The notes: generated by a model from the letters alone, not told the origin. 7,999 nt of DNA from Methylophilales bacterium (GCA_013205275.1 JABMNG010000187.1:1-7999), one strand, 5' to 3'. Counted from the stretch's first letter, positions 1 to 7,047 are shown. Numbers and translations are program-made.

Positions 1-666
1 GCAAAAGATGGGCGCTATATAGCTATGGACTTTGGAATTATGGGGACATTAAGTGATAAAGATAAACATTATTTGGCCCGTAATTTTGTCTGCTTTTTTA
101 AAAGGGATTACCGCGGAGTGGCAGAAGCACACATCGAATCTGGTTGGGTTCCGCCTGAAACATCAATAGATGACTTTGAAAATGCTATTCGGTCAGTGTG
201 TGAGCCTATTTTTGAAAAGCCCCTTAAAGAAATTTCTTTTGGTAAACTTTTAATCCGTCTTTTTCAAACATCCAGAAAATTTAATATGGAAATACAGCCT
301 CAGTTAACTATGTTGCAAAAAACACTCCTCAATGTTGAGGGCTTAGGTAGAGATTTAGATCCGAATCTTGATTTGTGGAAAACTGCCCGTCCTTTTCTAG
401 AGAAATGGCTAAAAGCACAAACTGGGCCAAAAAATATTTTGAAATTACTAAAAAAAGAAATACCGTCATGGGTGAGTCTTGTTCCTGAAATACCAAGGGT
501 TCTCCATGCTTACCTAAAAAATAATGAATATAAAAACAATACTAATACGAACAATAATCTTCAACAGTCGATCGACAACCTTATTAACTCACAGAAACTA
601 ACTAAAATAATTTTTACAGTTATATTGTTTTTGTTTATGATTTTATTTTATATGATCATGAAATAA
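1..666 (+). CDS. ubiB: UbiB-family protein kinase-like ATPase, C-terminal part (5' end outside window)
   Basis: UbiB is a membrane-associated atypical kinase/ATPase needed for ubiquinone (coenzyme Q) biosynthesis. The frame is open from base 1, giving 221 visible residues. It begins just before the metal-binding DFG motif (residues 10-12, in YIAMDFGIMG), so the N-terminal KxGQ region and catalytic core lie upstream. The segments DKDKHYLARNF, FFKRDYRGVAEAHIESGWVP and the VSLVPEIPRVL stretch are typical UbiB sequence. An ATG at base 25 sits inside the DFG region and is not a credible start. The tail has an Asn-rich low-complexity linker (NNEYKNNTNTNNN) and then one hydrophobic helix of about 20 residues at the extreme C-terminus. 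Well-studied UbiB proteins such as that of E. coli are described with two C-terminal helices, so this tail looks shortened. The gene ends in TAA, 8 nt before the symporter start, suggesting co-transcription. Confidence 0.93.
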   Translation, partial: AKDGRYIAMDFGIMGTLSDKDKHYLARNFVCFFKRDYRGVAEAHIESGWVPPETSIDDFENAIRSVCEPIFEKPLKEISFGKLLIRLFQTSRKFNMEIQPQLTMLQKTLLNVEGLGRDLDPNLDLWKTARPFLEKWLKAQTGPKNILKLLKKEIPSWVSLVPEIPRVLHAYLKNNEYKNNTNTNNNLQQSIDNLINSQKLTKIIFTVILFLFMILFYMIMK

Positions 667-674
667 GATTTCCA

Positions 675-2099
675 ATGTTAATTATATTTGTTACTTTATA
701 TATTTTCTTATCTGTCGCTATTGGTTTATTTGTTTCTAGAAAAGTTAAGACTAGTAGAGACTTTGCAATGGCCAATAGAAGCTTACCTCTCCCAATAGTT
801 ATTGCCTCTGTTTTTGCAACTTGGTTTGGTGCCGAAGCAGTTTTTGGTATCTCTGCAACATTCGTGGATGAGGGTTTAAATGGAGTAGTCGCTGATCCTT
901 TTGGCGCCAGTCTATGCTTAATAATTGCTGGGATAATTTTCTCAAAGTACTTATACAAACTTAACATGATTACCCTAGGTGATTTTTATAGAAAACGATA
1001 TAACAAAACTATAGAAATCATTACCACTGTCATTATTATGATTTCATATTTAGGTTGGGTAGCTGCACAAATTACTGCCATTGGTCTTATATTAAGCGCA
1101 CTAACTAACGGCCAAATTAGTGAGTCATTGGGCATGATTCTTGGTACGCTAATTATTATCTCTTATACATCTATTGGGGGGATGCTCTCAATAGCAATAT
1201 TAGATTTTGTTCAGATGCTGGTGATTATAATCGGGTTAATTATTATCAGTTATTATGTAGTAGGGCTAACTGGAGGAATTACTCCAGTAATCAATGCTGC
1301 AAATAACGCTGGAAAATTAGATTTTTTTCCTAAGGGTGACATTTTTTTATGGCTTAGTTTTCTGGCCAGCTTTATTACAATGATGCTTGGATCTATAACT
1401 CAACAAGATGTGTATCAAAGAATAACCTCAGCTAAAAGTGCAAAAATTGCATTATGGGGGTCTATCTTTGGTGGTTTGATTTACTTTATATTTGCATTTA
1501 TTCCTATGTTTATTGCTTACTCAGCAATACTCATTCACCCTGATTTCACAGTCAATATAAGCGAAATTAATACACAGAGTATGCTTCCAACTTTTATCAT
1601 TCAATACACCCCACTGTTTGCTCAAATTCTATTTTTTGGTGCTGTTCTTTCTGCAATCATGAGCACCTCATCAGCAACAATTCTAGCGCCTTCAGTTTTG
1701 TTCGTTGAAAATATTTTGAAAGGGTTTATTCCACAGATGACCGATAAAAAAACACTCTTATTTATGCGGTTAACCTTAGTAGTATTTTCTTTTATTGTGC
1801 TTATTTATGCTTTAAATTCTGAATTGTCTATTTTTGGTATGGTGGAATCAGCCTACAAGGTTACATTGGTAGGTGCTTTTACACCCCTAATATTTGGTAT
1901 ATTTTGGAAAAAATCTAATGACATGGGTGCATTTATGTCAATTATTGGTGGTGTGGGATCATGGTTAGTTATTGAATTATTGTATGGCGATGAGTTTATT
2001 ATTCCCTCACAATTAGTTGGGCTTGCAATAAGTATCTCAGGAATGCTAATAGGATCTATTTTCTTCAAAACAAATCTTAAAAATAAACTTATTATTTAA
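675..2099 (+). CDS. Sodium:solute symporter (SSS family), substrate unknown
   Basis: This 474-residue inner-membrane protein belongs to the SSS family (PutP/SGLT type), which couples Na+ entry to solute uptake. It is almost entirely hydrophobic helices, with about 12-13 predicted by eye, as in the family. SVFATWFGAEAVFGISATF (45-63) is the unwound TM1-like segment. ITLGDFYRKRY (99-109) is the conserved cytoplasmic loop. GSITQQDVYQRITSAKSAK (239-257) is the typical SSS central motif. SAIMSTSSATILAPS (326-340) contains the Ser/Thr cluster (330-333) that corresponds to the family's Na+-binding site in PutP-like proteins. The ATG at 675 is chosen because the next in-frame Met (32) would remove the first helix. 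No strong Shine-Dalgarno is visible. The gene lies 8 nt downstream of ubiB, probably on the same transcript, and converges on mutM with only 6 bp between stop codons. Family assignment is firm. The substrate (amino acid, organic acid or other) cannot be read from the sequence. Confidence 0.93.
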   Translation: MLIIFVTLYIFLSVAIGLFVSRKVKTSRDFAMANRSLPLPIVIASVFATWFGAEAVFGISATFVDEGLNGVVADPFGASLCLIIAGIIFSKYLYKLNMITLGDFYRKRYNKTIEIITTVIIMISYLGWVAAQITAIGLILSALTNGQISESLGMILGTLIIISYTSIGGMLSIAILDFVQMLVIIIGLIIISYYVVGLTGGITPVINAANNAGKLDFFPKGDIFLWLSFLASFITMMLGSITQQDVYQRITSAKSAKIALWGSIFGGLIYFIFAFIPMFIAYSAILIHPDFTVNISEINTQSMLPTFIIQYTPLFAQILFFGAVLSAIMSTSSATILAPSVLFVENILKGFIPQMTDKKTLLFMRLTLVVFSFIVLIYALNSELSIFGMVESAYKVTLVGAFTPLIFGIFWKKSNDMGAFMSIIGGVGSWLVIELLYGDEFIIPSQLVGLAISISGMLIGSIFFKTNLKNKLII

Positions 2100-2105
2100 T
2101 AAATT
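2100..2105. other. Six-base convergent junction without a visible terminator
   Basis: The TAA of the + strand symporter (2097-2099) and the TAG of minus-strand mutM (2106-2108) are separated by six bases. I see only a weak all-AT stem (TTATT 2089-2093 with AATAA 2098-2102) and no GC-rich hairpin followed by a T-run on either strand. Transcription from each side must therefore end inside the opposing gene, or by another mechanism. Confidence 0.8.
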
Positions 2106-2924
2106 CTACTTTTGACAATTTTTACAATAGAAGCTGGATCTTTGTCCTAAGGTAATTTGAAGGATTGGATGATCACATAAATAACATGGCATACCTTTGC
2201 GTGCATAGACGTGATGTTCATTTTGAAAATATCCACTCTTTCCATCTACGTCAAAAAAATCATTTAGGGTGCTGCCACCTTTATTTATTGCATTCTCAAT
2301 AACGTCTTTAATTGCGTCAACTATACTTTTAATTTCATCTTTGGAGATTTTATGTGCCGGCCTATGAGGTTGAACCCTGGCTTGGAATAATGACTCACTA
2401 GCATAGATATTACCAACACCAACAACAACATGGCTATTCATAATCGCATTCTTTATGCACACTGACTTATTTCTAAGTTTTTCATAAAGATAATCAGCAC
2501 TAAATTCATTATCTAAAGGTTCTGGGCCTAAACTCATAATTAACTTATGTTGATAGGGGTCATCCTCTGTCCATGTTATGGAACCAAACCTTCTAGGATC
2601 TCGATAACGTAATATTTTATTTTCTGGGCCATTAAAAATTATATCAACATGATCATGTTTTTGGACCGCCGACTTTTTCGAGGCAATACACAGGCGCCCA
2701 GACATTCCTAAATGAATGATTAAGGTTCCAATAGGGAAACTAGCAAAAATGTACTTACCCCTTCGCTGGAGACCAACCAATGGCATGTCTTTTAAAATAC
2801 TATTAAGCGCTAAATTGACAGGCCATCTTAATGAAGAATTACGAATAACTACTTGGGAGACCTTATGGTTAATTAAAGGCATTAATCCTAACCGGGTAAT
2901 TTCTACCTCCGGCAATTCGGGCAT
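2106..2924 (-). CDS. mutM: Formamidopyrimidine-DNA glycosylase (Fpg/MutM)
   Basis: MutM is a bifunctional base-excision repair enzyme. It removes 8-oxoguanine and formamidopyrimidines from DNA and cuts the backbone by beta,delta-elimination. At 272 residues it has the usual family length, and every hallmark is present. The N-terminus is MPELPEVE, exposing catalytic Pro2 and Glu3 after Met removal. Lys57 sits in RRGKY, followed by HLGMSGRL (71-78) and RYRDPRRFG (106-114). The H2TH region contains VVVGVGNIYASESLF (166-180), followed by GGSTLNDFFDVDGKSGYFQ (216-234). The C-terminal zinc finger uses Cys247, 250, 267 and 270, with Arg262 in GQRSSFYC. The start is fixed by the invariant MPELPEVE. 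Its ATG overlaps the TAA of the DUF4340 gene by one base (TAATG), and a Shine-Dalgarno lies just upstream, so translation is probably coupled to the transporter operon. It is the last gene of that operon. Confidence 0.98.
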   Translation of the reverse strand: MPELPEVEITRLGLMPLINHKVSQVVIRNSSLRWPVNLALNSILKDMPLVGLQRRGKYIFASFPIGTLIIHLGMSGRLCIASKKSAVQKHDHVDIIFNGPENKILRYRDPRRFGSITWTEDDPYQHKLIMSLGPEPLDNEFSADYLYEKLRNKSVCIKNAIMNSHVVVGVGNIYASESLFQARVQPHRPAHKISKDEIKSIVDAIKDVIENAINKGGSTLNDFFDVDGKSGYFQNEHHVYARKGMPCYLCDHPILQITLGQRSSFYCKNCQK

Positions 2925-3820
2925 TACTTTTCCTCTTTAGCGATGACATTTGGATTCAGCATTGTGAACCCAAGGTCTCCTGGAAAGTGGTAGAGTAAAT
3001 TCTCGTCTTTTCTAAGAAGAAGTAGTTCTGGAGACTCTTGAATCCGATAAAAGGTAATTTTTTTATTTCCATGTAATACAACATCAAAACTTTTATGGCC
3101 TGCGCGTGGATCCAGCTTATAAAATTCCACTGATTTTGCTGCTATAGCATTCCAGGTTAGATTAAACCATTCGTCCATATCAGCTCCACTAACTAATATA
3201 TCTGACCCTAAGGCCTTCCACTTACCGCCTTCAAGAGATAATTTTAAACCTACGCCTTGCCATTGTTCTAATCGGGAAAAATCATAGCCTATTATTTTTT
3301 CATCGGACGCTATGGGGGTTTTATTTATTAGCTCAAGCGGCTCAAAGGATGATGTCTCCGAGAAGCCTCCATTCACTATAAAAACATTGCCGCCATAAAA
3401 AAGGTATTGATTTTCTGTTATTGGGTTATATGTTCCAAATAAAAACTCTTCTTTATGTTTTACACCAGTAAATGTGATTTTTAATTTTGGCTGATCAAGT
3501 CCGTACTTTGCTAAATCGTCTGCACTTAATTTTTCTGAACTTGTGGTAGCTATTAATGAAAGAATTCTATACACATAAAGCTCGTCCGCTCTGGCTTCAT
3601 ATGGGGCTGTCATTAGCCACCCGTTTGCGCTTAACTTAAATGAAGTTTTTGCTCTGTCGGGAAAATTAATGGTTATTTCATTAAAGTCAGAAAGTTTGAG
3701 ATCTGAAATCGCATGGCCAATTTTTTTTTCTGGCTCCTTATTGACGAAGGTAAAAGCATAAATTACACCGGCCAACAATAATATTAGCATTAGAATATTA
3801 ACTAGCCATCGACCATTCAT
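2924..3820 (-). CDS. DUF4340-domain membrane-anchored protein of a Gld-like ABC system
   Basis: This 298-residue protein has no known biochemical role. Residues about 4-25 (RWLVNILMLILLLAGVIYAFTF) form one N-terminal helix, either a membrane anchor or an uncleaved signal. The rest is soluble and presumably periplasmic. DUF4340 features are visible: a beta-rich start with NGWLMTAPYEARADELYVYRIL (66-87), then the hallmark LAKYGLDQPKLKITF (103-117), then FLFGTYNPITENQYLFYGGNVFIV (126-149), a second similar segment beginning near 190 (VGLKLSLEGGKWKAL), and a C-terminal beta-rich part. DUF4340 proteins are commonly encoded next to GldG-type ABC auxiliary proteins, which is the arrangement here. 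Three nt separate it from the upstream GldG gene and its ribosome site lies within that gene. It overlaps mutM by one base. It probably works as a periplasmic subunit or partner of the transporter; that role is inferred from context only. Confidence 0.88.
   Translation of the reverse strand: MNGRWLVNILMLILLLAGVIYAFTFVNKEPEKKIGHAISDLKLSDFNEITINFPDRAKTSFKLSANGWLMTAPYEARADELYVYRILSLIATTSSEKLSADDLAKYGLDQPKLKITFTGVKHKEEFLFGTYNPITENQYLFYGGNVFIVNGGFSETSSFEPLELINKTPIASDEKIIGYDFSRLEQWQGVGLKLSLEGGKWKALGSDILVSGADMDEWFNLTWNAIAAKSVEFYKLDPRAGHKSFDVVLHGNKKITFYRIQESPELLLLRKDENLLYHFPGDLGFTMLNPNVIAKEEK
2925..2936 (-). promoter_or_regulatory. Ribosome binding site of mutM
   Basis: On the minus strand AGAGGA (2936-2931) stands 6 nt before the ATG at 2924. 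It lies inside the last codons of the DUF4340 gene, whose stop overlaps the mutM start as TAATG. This supports both the chosen start and termination-reinitiation coupling. Confidence 0.8.
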
Positions 3821-3823
3821 GGT

Positions 3824-5209
3824 CTATACCTTCCTTCTACGGTGCCACTGCCAGAAACCATAGATAAACAACCCTATGGGAATAAAGTATTGAAACGCAT
3901 GGAATACCGTCCAGGCTATCATGAATGACCTGCTGTCCTCAGGGATCACAACATTAATGTCCTTGAGCGGCATCGGCTGAATTGTAATGAGTCGATCATC
4001 TCCGGCCAACCAATTCATAATATTTACACCCAAATCGAGATTTCCGCCTGATGTAATAAGGTTGTTAGATAAAAATGATGAATTTCCCACAACAATTACC
4101 CTTTGTCCTTTTTTTTCATAAGTTCTTTTAAGGGCTACAGCAATATTGATAGGGCCCTTCTTGTCGAATTTTGAATCATATGTGAGTTGCTTATCTTGAT
4201 CTTTTTTCTTTGAACTCACCCAACCATTAGGAGCGACATCAATTAAATTACTAACCTCCCAACCATTCTCAAATGTACCCTTGGCAATTACTTCATGGGC
4301 ATTAAGATACTGCGTTCTCAACATAAAATTATTTGTAATGGGATGGTCGCCGTAAGCTAGAGCAAAAGAAACATTTTCACTCGCGCCGTATTGAAGTGAT
4401 GAAGGATCAATAACTTTGCTGTCTGAAATAGTAACCCCTAAATAAGCTGCTACCTTATCAAGTCCGCGTAAATTATTGTCATCTAAGAGCCATAGTAAAT
4501 TACCTCCACTATTGAGATACGTCAGTATTTTATTCGCCTCAACCTTGGTAACATCAACCTTTGGGCTTGCAATAACGAGCATTGCTCCTTCATCAGGAAC
4601 CCTGTCCAGCACAGTTAAGTCTGGATTAGAAAACTTAAGACCTTTATTTTCAAGCTGTTTACCAAACTCACCTAAATCATAATTTTTTAAGCCTCTTAAG
4701 TTTTTTTCGCCGTGACCATCAAGATACATAACCGGTTTATTGTTTGTCCTGGACAACCTTACAAATAGATTAGTTAGGTCTTGTTCAGCAAATGGTGGGG
4801 TAATATGCTCTGTTCGCTTGTTGTATTCAACAACAACCTCTCCATCTACTCGAACACCCATGTCTTGGGCAAGCTTTGGCTCCTCAACTGGGTTGATGAA
4901 CTTAATTTTAATATCGCTTTTAGATCTTTGATATTTTGCAATAAAATTAATAATCCCCTGTCTGAAAGTATTTCCATTATTTGCATCGTCATTAGTGGCA
5001 AAAATGGTTAAATTAATTGGGCCACTCATTTGCTCTAGAATTTCAATGCTACCTTTCGTAAGGACACTTCGGTTTGCTTGGGTCATATCCTTAACAAACA
5101 CAAATTGATTCGACAAAAACCCAGCAAGAATAACGAGCGATAAGAATAGAAAAACAAATAAACTGTTTTGAACAATATATTGTAATTTAAGCTTTCTGTT
5201 AATTTTCAT
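3824..5209 (-). CDS. GldG-family ABC transporter auxiliary protein
   Basis: This 461-residue protein resembles GldG, the auxiliary component of ABC systems first described in gliding Bacteroidetes. It has an N-terminal helix (about 16-38), a long presumably periplasmic domain and a C-terminal helix (about 427-452) ending in a basic tail WHRRRKV. After the first helix comes the typical ANRSVLTKGSIEILEQMSGPINLTIFATN (45-73). Other family landmarks are NKPVMYLDGHGEKNL (157-171, containing GHGE), GAMLVIASP (208-216), YLNSGGNLLWLLDD (231-244), RVIVVGNSSFLSN (370-382) and LGVNIMNWLAGDDRLITI (393-410). The gene follows the permease gene by 8 nt and precedes DUF4340 by 3 nt. Its ribosome site includes the permease stop codon. 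The likely role is to receive substrate or hold a partner on the periplasmic side of the ATPase-permease core. Gliding is not implied, because no other gliding genes are visible. Family assignment is strong; function is unknown. Confidence 0.91.
   Translation of the reverse strand: MKINRKLKLQYIVQNSLFVFLFLSLVILAGFLSNQFVFVKDMTQANRSVLTKGSIEILEQMSGPINLTIFATNDDANNGNTFRQGIINFIAKYQRSKSDIKIKFINPVEEPKLAQDMGVRVDGEVVVEYNKRTEHITPPFAEQDLTNLFVRLSRTNNKPVMYLDGHGEKNLRGLKNYDLGEFGKQLENKGLKFSNPDLTVLDRVPDEGAMLVIASPKVDVTKVEANKILTYLNSGGNLLWLLDDNNLRGLDKVAAYLGVTISDSKVIDPSSLQYGASENVSFALAYGDHPITNNFMLRTQYLNAHEVIAKGTFENGWEVSNLIDVAPNGWVSSKKKDQDKQLTYDSKFDKKGPINIAVALKRTYEKKGQRVIVVGNSSFLSNNLITSGGNLDLGVNIMNWLAGDDRLITIQPMPLKDINVVIPEDSRSFMIAWTVFHAFQYFIPIGLFIYGFWQWHRRRKV
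3829..3838 (-). promoter_or_regulatory. Ribosome binding site of the DUF4340 gene
   Basis: Minus-strand AGAAGGAAGG lies 8 nt upstream of the ATG at 3820, embedded in the final codons of the GldG-family gene. It is the strongest Shine-Dalgarno in the operon and fixes the DUF4340 start. Confidence 0.8.
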
Positions 5210-5217
5210 ATTTTAAA

Positions 5218-5223
5218 TCACCC
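5218..5223 (-). promoter_or_regulatory. Ribosome binding site of the GldG-family gene, overlapping the permease stop
   Basis: Minus-strand GGGTGA (5223-5218) lies 8 nt upstream of the ATG at 5209. Its TGA is the stop codon of the permease gene, so ribosomes ending the permease sit on this site. That suggests coupled translation. Confidence 0.6.
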
Positions 5224-5964
5224 ACTCAATCTATCTGAGTCTAATCGTCTTATAGTTAGAGTTAGAAATGTCGCAATAAATAAAATAAAATAAACTACGT
5301 CAGAACTATCAATAACCCCCCGTGTAAATGCCTGGTAGTGCTTGGTTAGCGATACATAATTAAACCAATGACTTGGATCGCTTGCGAAGTAATTAGATAA
5401 AACACCCATCGCAAATAAGGCGATAAAAGTTAAAATTGCCGCAATAATAGGCTGATTAGTTAGGCTTGAAAAATAAATTCCCAGTGAGGAAAAGCTAGCC
5501 ACTAACAACATCAATCCAAAAGAATTTCCTAGTAAATAACCAAAATCAATATCTGCCCAAATATTAAGTGTCGATAACATCACAAAAATATATATAATTA
5601 ATATAGCTAAAAAGAGGACTAACCCAAGAAATTTTCCTAGCACTATTTCGGTTAATGTAATTGGCGCACTAAATAGAAAAGGGAGTGTTTGATTTCTTCT
5701 TTCCTCACTGATTAATCGCATTGTTAATAGGGGCGTAGCAACTGTCATTAAGAAATTAGCTGCGCCATAAACGGTTTGCCCGACAAATATAGTGACACCT
5801 ACTCTCTCAGCCGGGCGGATGGATCCTGACATAATTTGAAAATAATTATTCACTCCGTCTAGGTACATAAACCCAAAACCAAACATCAGAAGTGATAGAA
5901 TAATCCATCCCATTGGGGACGAAAAAACACTTTTCAGTTCTTTTCTAGCTATATTAATAATCAT
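5218..5964 (-). CDS. ABC-2 type transporter permease (GldF-like)
   Basis: This 248-residue integral membrane protein has about six helices (roughly 18-36, 60-83, 110-132, 142-163, 172-193 and 222-239), the usual architecture of ABC-2 permeases. It starts with IARKELKSVFSSPMGWI, typical of GldF/NosY-like permeases. MRLISEERRNQTLPFLFSAPIT (82-103) matches the conserved cytoplasmic coupling segment (consensus-like E-R-r-x-x-T-x-x-x-L-x-S-x-P) that contacts the ATPase. The ATG at 5964 gives a complete N-terminal amphipathic segment. Only weak AGG-type ribosome sites precede it. The gene begins 19 nt after the ATPase stop and is followed by the GldG gene after 8 nt. It most likely dimerises and pairs with the ATPase as transporter core. 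Substrate and transport direction are not determinable; ABC-2 systems are usually exporters or act on envelope processes. Confidence 0.93.
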   Translation of the reverse strand: MIINIARKELKSVFSSPMGWIILSLLMFGFGFMYLDGVNNYFQIMSGSIRPAERVGVTIFVGQTVYGAANFLMTVATPLLTMRLISEERRNQTLPFLFSAPITLTEIVLGKFLGLVLFLAILIIYIFVMLSTLNIWADIDFGYLLGNSFGLMLLVASFSSLGIYFSSLTNQPIIAAILTFIALFAMGVLSNYFASDPSHWFNYVSLTKHYQAFTRGVIDSSDVVYFILFIATFLTLTIRRLDSDRLSG

Positions 5965-5983
5965 ATGTAATAACCTAATACCT

Positions 5984-6913
5984 TTATTTGCTTGTCAGTT
6001 GCGTTAATTGAACAAAAATATCTTCTAAGCTAGTAATGTCGGGCGCAACATGAAATAATCCCCAGCCCTTTTTAATAGATATCGTAACAATTTCTTCTGC
6101 CGGAATGTAGGTTCCTTTAAAATGAATTCGAAACATACCATGCTCAACCTTCTCTACTAATGTGACACCATCGATCAGTGAGATCTCCTTGATCGATGGA
6201 GGTTTTGAGAGGCCTACTAGTAATTTATTGCCTTTTCTTTGTTGCTTCAGGTCATCAATCGAACCATGAAACACTAAGCTGCCTTTATCGATAATTTGAA
6301 CGCGATCACAGACCATTTCAACTTCCGGCAAAATATGAGTTGATAAAATTACGCTATGTTTTTTCCCAATATCTTTAATGAGCTTTCTAATCTCTCTTAT
6401 TTGTATAGGGTCCAATCCAACGGTTGGCTCATCTAATATAACTATTTCGGGCTCATGAATTATCGCCTGTGCAATTCCTACTCTCTGTTGATATCCATTT
6501 GATAAATTTTCAATTAGTCTTTTACTCATATGACCCAGGCCGCATTTATCTTTTGCTGCCTCAACAGATTTTCTTATTTTTCTTGAGTCTACCTTATGAA
6601 ATCTTGCAGCAATTGTTAAAAACTCATCTACCGTAAATTCTTTATAAAGTGGCCTCATTTCAGGAAGGTAGCCAATGTTTCCCTTGGCCTCCTTGGGCTT
6701 GTCTATAATATCTACTCCGCAAATCCGAATGGCCCCCTCAGTCGGTGCCAAATTGCCTGTAAGCATTCTCATTGTTGTTGATTTTCCAGCGCCATTCGGG
6801 CCTAGAAAACCCAAAACCTCACCTTTGTTAAGATGAAAGCTAACATTCTTTACTGCATGATTTGCACCAAACAATCTAGATAGGTCAATTGCTTCTAAGG
6901 TATGAGTTGCCAT
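5984..6913 (-). CDS. ABC transporter ATP-binding protein (GldA-like)
   Basis: This 309-residue cytoplasmic ATPase should power the adjacent permease. Walker A is GPNGAGKST (38-46). The Q-loop region reads GYLPEMRPLY (81-90), with Glu85 where many ABC proteins have Gln, which is common in GldA-like proteins. The signature is LSNGYQQR (137-144), Walker B is IVILDEPTVGLDP (157-169) with catalytic Glu162, and the switch His193 sits in LSTHIL. Residues beyond about 220 form the extra C-terminal domain seen in this subfamily. The ATG at 6913 is the first start codon after an in-frame TAA nine codons upstream; GGA 8 nt before it is a weak ribosome site. It is the first gene of the five-gene minus-strand operon. 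Codons 239-249 contain a striking 32-bp DNA dyad, described separately. Confidence 0.96.
   Translation of the reverse strand: MATHTLEAIDLSRLFGANHAVKNVSFHLNKGEVLGFLGPNGAGKSTTMRMLTGNLAPTEGAIRICGVDIIDKPKEAKGNIGYLPEMRPLYKEFTVDEFLTIAARFHKVDSRKIRKSVEAAKDKCGLGHMSKRLIENLSNGYQQRVGIAQAIIHEPEIVILDEPTVGLDPIQIREIRKLIKDIGKKHSVILSTHILPEVEMVCDRVQIIDKGSLVFHGSIDDLKQQRKGNKLLVGLSKPPSIKEISLIDGVTLVEKVEHGMFRIHFKGTYIPAEEIVTISIKKGWGLFHVAPDITSLEDIFVQLTQLTSK
6168..6199. repeat. 32-bp near-perfect dyad with three GATC sites inside the ATPase gene
   Basis: Perfect 10-bp arms CCATCGATCA (6168-6177) and TGATCGATGG (6190-6199) flank a 12-bp centre. That centre itself contains the perfect palindrome GAGATCTC (6180-6187) on exactly the same axis, so 14 of 16 base pairs across the axis are symmetric. 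GATC occurs at 6173, 6182 and 6191, with exact 9-bp periodicity, and ATCGAT occurs in each arm. It lies in codons 239-249 of the ATPase, at the start of its C-terminal domain, and keeps the reading frame (peptide PSIKEISLIDG). In mRNA the arms could form a 10-bp hairpin with a 12-nt loop. The symmetry is observed; any function is unknown and chance cannot be excluded. Confidence 0.9.
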
Positions 6914-7010
6914 AAGTTTAATCCGTGATTGATTAGTTTAAGTAGGGTCTGACAATAAAAATATAATGTAATGTTTAATATTATAGATATAAAATATTTA
7001 AGAAAAATGA

Positions 7011-7020
7011 ATTATAAGCA
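7011..7020 (-). promoter_or_regulatory. Candidate -10 region for the ABC-mutM operon
   Basis: The minus strand carries a perfect TATAAT (7016-7011) with a TG dinucleotide two bases upstream (TGCTTATAAT), close to an extended -10. No good -35 box is seen at normal spacing. A second TATAAT on the same strand at 6985-6980 is an alternative. Which is used, if either, cannot be told by eye. Confidence 0.25.
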
Positions 7021-7047
7021 AAAAATGTGGTCTTTTATAGTAAATAT

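Noticed and set aside
327..340. Palindrome CCTCAA-TG-TTGAGG inside ubiB
   Set aside because: The 2-nt spacer is too tight for a stable RNA hairpin, and short palindromes like this are common by chance.
656..967. Antisense open frame opposite the start of the symporter gene
   Set aside because: It lies wholly opposite convincing SSS coding sequence, shows no recognisable domain and has the composition of a shadow frame.
1269..1288. Inverted repeat ACTGGAG / CTCCAGT with a 6-nt loop
   Set aside because: It sits in the middle of the symporter gene with no T-run after it. A 7-bp stem is expected by chance at this window size.
4687..4707. TTAAG-CCT-CTTAA stem followed by G and seven Ts on the + strand
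   Set aside because: It resembles a terminator only on the non-coding strand of the GldG gene. The stem is five pairs, mostly A-T, too weak to call.
4476..5011. Several short + strand open frames opposite the GldG-family gene
   Set aside because: They are Ser/Leu-rich low-complexity translations opposite a strongly supported gene, mutually overlapping, with no domain or ribosome site.
2924..6913. Interpretation of the ABC genes as a gliding-motility system
   Set aside because: Only GldA/F/G-like transporter components are present. The same modules occur widely in non-gliding bacteria, and no gliding adhesin or motor genes are seen.
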